Positions 52,501 to 58,500 of a stretch of 64,000 nt of DNA are shown here, in pieces. Under the pieces are notes generated by a model. That model saw only the letters and a program-made list of their open reading frames with translations, had not been told where the DNA came from and made no database searches. Numbering within the stretch: the stretch's first letter is position 1; every line of letters starts with the position of its first letter. The translations under genes and the position numbers were made by a program. The stretch spans positions 1,627,001-1,691,000 of the forward strand of contig OX031058.1 of the NCBI GenBank assembly GCA_943736015.1. The letters run 5' to 3'. This stretch comes from Tridacna crocea (Eukaryota > Mollusca > Bivalvia > Cardiida > Cardiidae).

Positions 52501-55500
52501 AGGGTCTTTAAAACCAGGGATTGGTTGTTGAAGAGTTAGATTAAGCGTTATTTTTTTTTTATTTATTTGACAATTTCAGTTGCCTTCAAAACCAGAATTA
52601 TAGGCAATCCAACTGTTATAATTTTGCTCAACTCTGTACCAAACAATAAGATTTTGGACTTGACCAAATTGAAAGGATTTGCAAACAACAATTTCAATGT
52701 GGCTCATTTAATGGAGCATTTTATCCTTTTCCCTCTATGTTTTCCTAAGGCTTCTTTCCGAGGGGTGTTAGATTTGTTGGCATTGTGAGGTAAAGGATTA
52801 ACACTTTACCACACTTTATACCCTGTCTGCACTCTGACAGTATTTTGTACACAGGTGGACACACAGGCGGACACAGGGACAGACACACTTATGGATGGAC
52901 ACACAGACAGACAGGCTGATGCCATATCCCCAAAAACATTCATTTTGTGGGGGTATAATTATGGACTTGTTCATATAAAAGCATTTGCAAACAACAACTT
53001 CATTGTAGCTCAGAGGATAAAACACTCTTTGAAATGGAAGGAAATATTGTGGGAAAGAGGAGAAAATACTGGTTACCAGCATTTTCTTATTTTCCCACAA
53101 TGTCTTCAAAAGGCTTTTTCCTCAAGGTTGGGATTGTGTGGATAGAGTTAACTCTTTACCAAATGACAATATTTTAGGCTTGTCCAAATCAAAAGCATTT
53201 GCAGATGACAAAATAAAAGTGAATAAAAAATTTGAATTTTTTTTTCGTAAAGGGTAGAAAACATTGTGGGAAAAGGAGAAAATGCTGGTTACCAGCATTT
53301 TCACCTTTTCCCATGATGTTTTCTAAAGGCTTCTTTCTCAGGGTCGTCAAAAGTAGGGATTGTGTTTTAAATTAATGGCTTTACTGTCGGCTACCTAAGT
53401 ACTCAAATTGGTTCAGACTTTTAATGCTTTACAAACCAGACCTGTGTTTTGAGGACACTACAAGAGAGGACTTTTAAATGTTGTGGAAAAAAGAGAAAAT
53501 GCTGGTCACAGAAAATTTGAGTCAAATGGTGTAAACGATGGAAAGTGTACAGACAAAGTAAACTAGAGCTGCCACTAAATGTGTCTTAATACCCGCGCAA
53601 GCGCTTTGACAGAAATAGGCAATTACTAGTATTTTGTACATGGACTGACACACAGGTAGACAGGCTGATTCCAGTATACCCCCAAAAACATTCATTTTGC
53701 TGGGATATAATGATTGGTAGAAAGTAGGGGATTTGAAATGACAATGTGGACGGTAAGAAAATTTTATGCCAATCTTGGAATGTCACCTGTCAAGAGTCAA
53801 AACAAAAATGTTGTTCTAAAACGTTTAAAAATGTTTCTGGAGCACAGGGCTCGGTTTTACGAAGGTAGTTACGAACAAAATTTGCGTAAGTTTTATGTAA
53901 CTAGTATATGTAACTGCTGTGAGATAAATCAAAGTTTGTTGGAAATTTTTCATCTAGATAAGATGAAAAGATAACATTTTCAGGAAACTAAATATAATAT
54001 AAATCTATTTCGCAATAGTTTTCTAAAATAACCACGATAGTTATCATATATCTTGTGGCAGATTAATGCCACTATTCTGTAGTTACATAAAACTTACAGA
54101 AATTTTGTTTGTAACTACTTAGTGAAATGGGGCCTCCTGGGTTACAAGTGTGGCATGTTCTAAAACAGATTAACCCATTACCAAACAACAATATTTTAGA
54201 CTGGTCCAAATTGAAAGCATTTGCAGATGACAAAATAAAAGTAACTGAAAATTTGAAATTTGTTTTGTGAAGGGTAGAAAACATTGAGGGAAAAGGAGAA
54301 AATGCTGGTTACCAGCATTTTCTCCTTTTCCCACAATGTTTTCTAAAGGCTTCTTTCTCAGGGGCGTCAAAAGTAGGGATTGTGTGGTAATGGGTTAAAA
54401 GTCAAAGAAAAGTCCAAATGAATGAAAAAACCTGTTTATGAAATAAAAGTAAATTTCATTTTTACCATGTAAAAAAATGGCGATTATTATGACTCACGAA
54501 ATGTAAAGATGCAGTTCATAAAAGTTCCAGTCAATGGCAGATGGGTTATCTGAGAGATTTTCGAGTTATAAATGGTGAAAATTATCTAGTTTAGTAATTA
54601 ACTTGGCATTGATCTTATCAAGCCCGTGGTCTAAATCTTGGAATAAGACTAAGAACATTATTACGAATGGAATGGTTGGTGATTATGCTAGACCAGAAGT
54701 TTTTATCTCCTTGAATCAATCTTCAGAATCTTCTATATAAGTAATGTAAGTAACACAACTTCTGATTGGCTAAACTATTCGCTTTAGCCAATCAGAAGTT
54801 GTGTTATTTATAAATTTAGAAAATCGTGGAGGATAAGACTAAGAAAATTCTCAAGAATGGTTGGGGAAATGCTGGCCCAGAAGTTTTTATCTCGATGAAT
54901 CAATCAGGCCCACCTGTGACCAAACACCTGTATAAAACAGTGGAAGTGATGGATTGATGAAGGTAGAACCTTTCACCATAGAGACTATCAATTTCATTCT
55001 GTCTGCTGTTTTGCAGGCCTTTGACAATTATGTGGATTATCTGGGTTTTTTTTTCTGTCTGTCTCCCCTAAATTTTGTCAAAATGCGACTGACACTGATA
55101 GTTCTTCTAATTGTTCCTCATTGTTGGTTGTTGTGTGTTTATGCCTTAACTTTTTACCAAACAACAAATTTCTAGACTGGTCCAAATTGAAAGCATTTGC
55201 AGACAACAAGATAAATGTGGCTCAAAAATTGAAATTTGATTTGGGGAGGGTAGAAAATATTGTGGGAATTTTCTCCTTTTCCCACAATGTTTTCTACAGG
55301 CTTTATACTCGGGACCTTTAAAAGTCGGCATTGTGCGTTTAAACACTTTACCAAACAATCCCAACTTTAAATGACTCTGAGAAAATAGCGTGTAGAAAAC
55401 ATTGTGGGAAAAGGAGAAAATGCTGGTAACCAGCATTTTCTCCTTTTCCCACAATGTTTTTTACCCAATTAAAGGAAAATTGAGCCATTTGAGCAGAATC

Positions 55501-58500
55501 GAAATAGTAGTCTGCATAATTATGCTTTCAATCTCGACTCGGCTGAAATTTTGTTGCATGGTACACGGTTAATTTTTTACCAAACCGCTATATTTTAGAC
55601 TGAATCCAAATTGAAAGTGATTAGAGAAGAAATTCAAATGTAATTAAAATGATAGCATTTGTTCTTTACATGGAAGAAAACATTATTGGCAAAAGACAAA
55701 ATGCTGATAAGAAGCATTTTCTCCTTTTCCCACAATTTTATCAGAAGGCCTCTTCTTCACATTTGTTAAAACCCTGGGTTGTGTGGAAAAGGCTTAAAAC
55801 ATAAAAGATCTGAGATTTTATTGGTCTGAATTTTTTAGTATGCATGAAGATTTGGTAATCTTTTAGTATACTATTAGGTAAAATAAATACCATTTTATAA
55901 CCTATCGTATTTTGTTTGAGATAAAGAATTATATGAAATATTGAGGCAAAATTGATGGTTGTTTCTGTAGAATTCTAATCTTTTACTACACAATCCAAAG
56001 TTTTATCGACCCTGAGAAAGAAGCTTCCTGAAAACATCATGGGGAAAGTAGAAAATGCTGGTAACCAGCATTTTCTTCTTTCCCCACAATGTTTTCTAAC
56101 CTTTCATAGGTAAGTTTCCAAATTTGTACTCTATTAAGATCAAAATTATTATTTGAGTCACATTTAAATTGATGCCTGCGAATGCTTTCAATTTGGACAA
56201 GGCTAGAATTTTTTCATCTGGTAAAGAGTTAATAATGCAAATATCATTGAAAGCATTTTGCTGCCAAAATCAGAAATGTGACTGAAAAATTGTGTTTATT
56301 TTTTGAAAGGGTAGAAGACATTGTTGGAAAAGTGGAAGATGTTTTTTACCAACATTTTCTCACAATGTTTTGAAAAGCCTTTTTCCCCCCCTGACGGTGG
56401 CAAAAACCTGAGATTCTTTGGTTAAACTTTAACTCTTAAAGCGCCTTTCATATCTACAGTTGCCTATCTGGCGAGTGTAAATTAAGATCAGACTGCACAT
56501 TCTGTGCAGTCTGATCTATGAACTATATTATCTGTTCTTTTGTGACATTCTGTATAAGATTGACCATAAAATTGCGAGTGTATATTATGTCTTAATTCTA
56601 GACAAAAAATGTGGCCATTTTTTTAATGAGCTGTTAAAGGTTAACCCTTTACCACACAATCCCAACTTTTAGAGAAAAGAAGCCTCTCATAAAGGAATTT
56701 CGCCTTTGAGGAAAACAAGCCTGTAAAAAAGTAGCCAGAAAAGCAGAAAATGCTGGTTACAACATTTTTTTTCCTTTTTCTACAATGTTTTTTATGCTTT
56801 GAAAGATAAATTTATTGTTTTATCGCATTACCAAAAGGTAATATTTTAGACTGGTCCAAACTGAGAGCATTTGCAGACAGCAAATTAAATGAAGCTGAAG
56901 TTATGGAATTGTGGCTGAAAGAGTGTAAAACATTATGGAAAAAGGAGAAGATGCTGGTTGCAAGTAATTTTTATCCTTTTGTCACAATATTTTCAAAAGC
57001 ATCTTTTGTTAAGGTTGTTGTGGATGACAAAATAACTAGAGTTCAAAATGATTCGATCTGACTAAGATAGTATAGAAAACATAGTGTGGAAAGGAGAAAA
57101 TGCTGGTTACCAGCATTTTCTCCTTCTCCCACAATGTTTTGAGAGGGCTTCTTCCTCAGGATCATTAAACTAAGGACTGTTTGGTAAAGGGTTAAGAAGA
57201 GGCATACAAAGTTGTATTTTAAAGAAGGGTTATTTTCAAAGGCCTTCATATATTGATGAGAGTGGTTTTAACTCGAGGCACTGTCTTTCATTGAACAAAG
57301 ATGTATTTATTCGAATTTTGATCCTATCAAATTATAGAGAAAATCACTAAAACAGGTGTCGGAATTTTCAAACTGTTTTGATTTTAAAAGAATACGCAAA
57401 TTACAGCAATTGATCAAAGGTTTAAGAAGTAAAAGAAATTGCACTAACATGATCTGAGGTTAAAATTTTACCCTTAACATGTTTTGCCCCCTACCAGTGA
57501 GCAAAACGGAGAAAGAGGACCCTTGAAAACATTATGGGGAAAAAGAAAATACCAGCATTTCTTCCATTAAAAAAAAGACCCTCTTACTGACTTTACTTAT
57601 TTTACTATACTTAACTTACTTTAAAAATTTTTTTTTTACTTGTCAAGTTGACCTAAAAGTCGTTACAGATGACAAATGAACTCTTTACCAAACAACAAAT
57701 TTTTTGACTGGACCAAATTCAAATCATCTGCAGACATCAAATTAAATCTTGTTAATATGATGATTTCTGAATTTGATAGGGTAGAAAATATTGTCGGAAA
57801 ATGAGAAAATGCTGTTTACATTAGCATTTTCTCGTTTTCCCATAATGTCTTCGATAGGCTTCTTTCTCAGAGTCGTTAAATGTTGGGATTGTGTGGTAAA
57901 CAGTTAAATATAGCTTAACTCTTTACCACACAATCCTGACTTTTAACAACCCTGAGAAAGAAAGCATTTAAAAACATTGTTTCAAAAGGAGAAAAACACT
58001 GGTAACCTGCATTTTTTCCTCTTTCTTCAATGTTTTCTACCCTTTCGAAATCATATTTCACTTTTCTATTTACATGTACATTCAATTTGTCATCTGCAAA
58101 TGCTTTCAATTTGGACAAGTTAAGAATTTTGTTGTTTGGTAAAGAGTTTAATGGTGGTTTAGGTATTGGATAGAATAGAAAACAGTGTGGGAAAAGGAGA
58201 AAATGCTGGTTACCAGCATTTTCTCATTTTCCCACAATGTTTTCAAAAGCCCTCTCATTCAGGATTGTAGAACTCAGGATTGTGCGGTAAAGAGTTAAAT
58301 AACACCCCTGTATGGTAACACTTTACCCCATAAGGCATTTCTATGGTATCTCTAACTGACCCTAAATTATAACAGCAAGAATGAAGTTGTTTCTTATGTG
58401 TATATGACACCTTTTGATAGCATAGAAAACATTGTGGCAAAAGATGAAATTGCTCGTCACGAGCAATTTCACCTTTTGCCACAATGTTTTCCAAAGGCTT

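Noticed and set aside
53714-53974. 86-codon frame as a new gene
   Set aside because: Its second half is the arm of a foldback element and there is no supporting promoter, splice or family signal.
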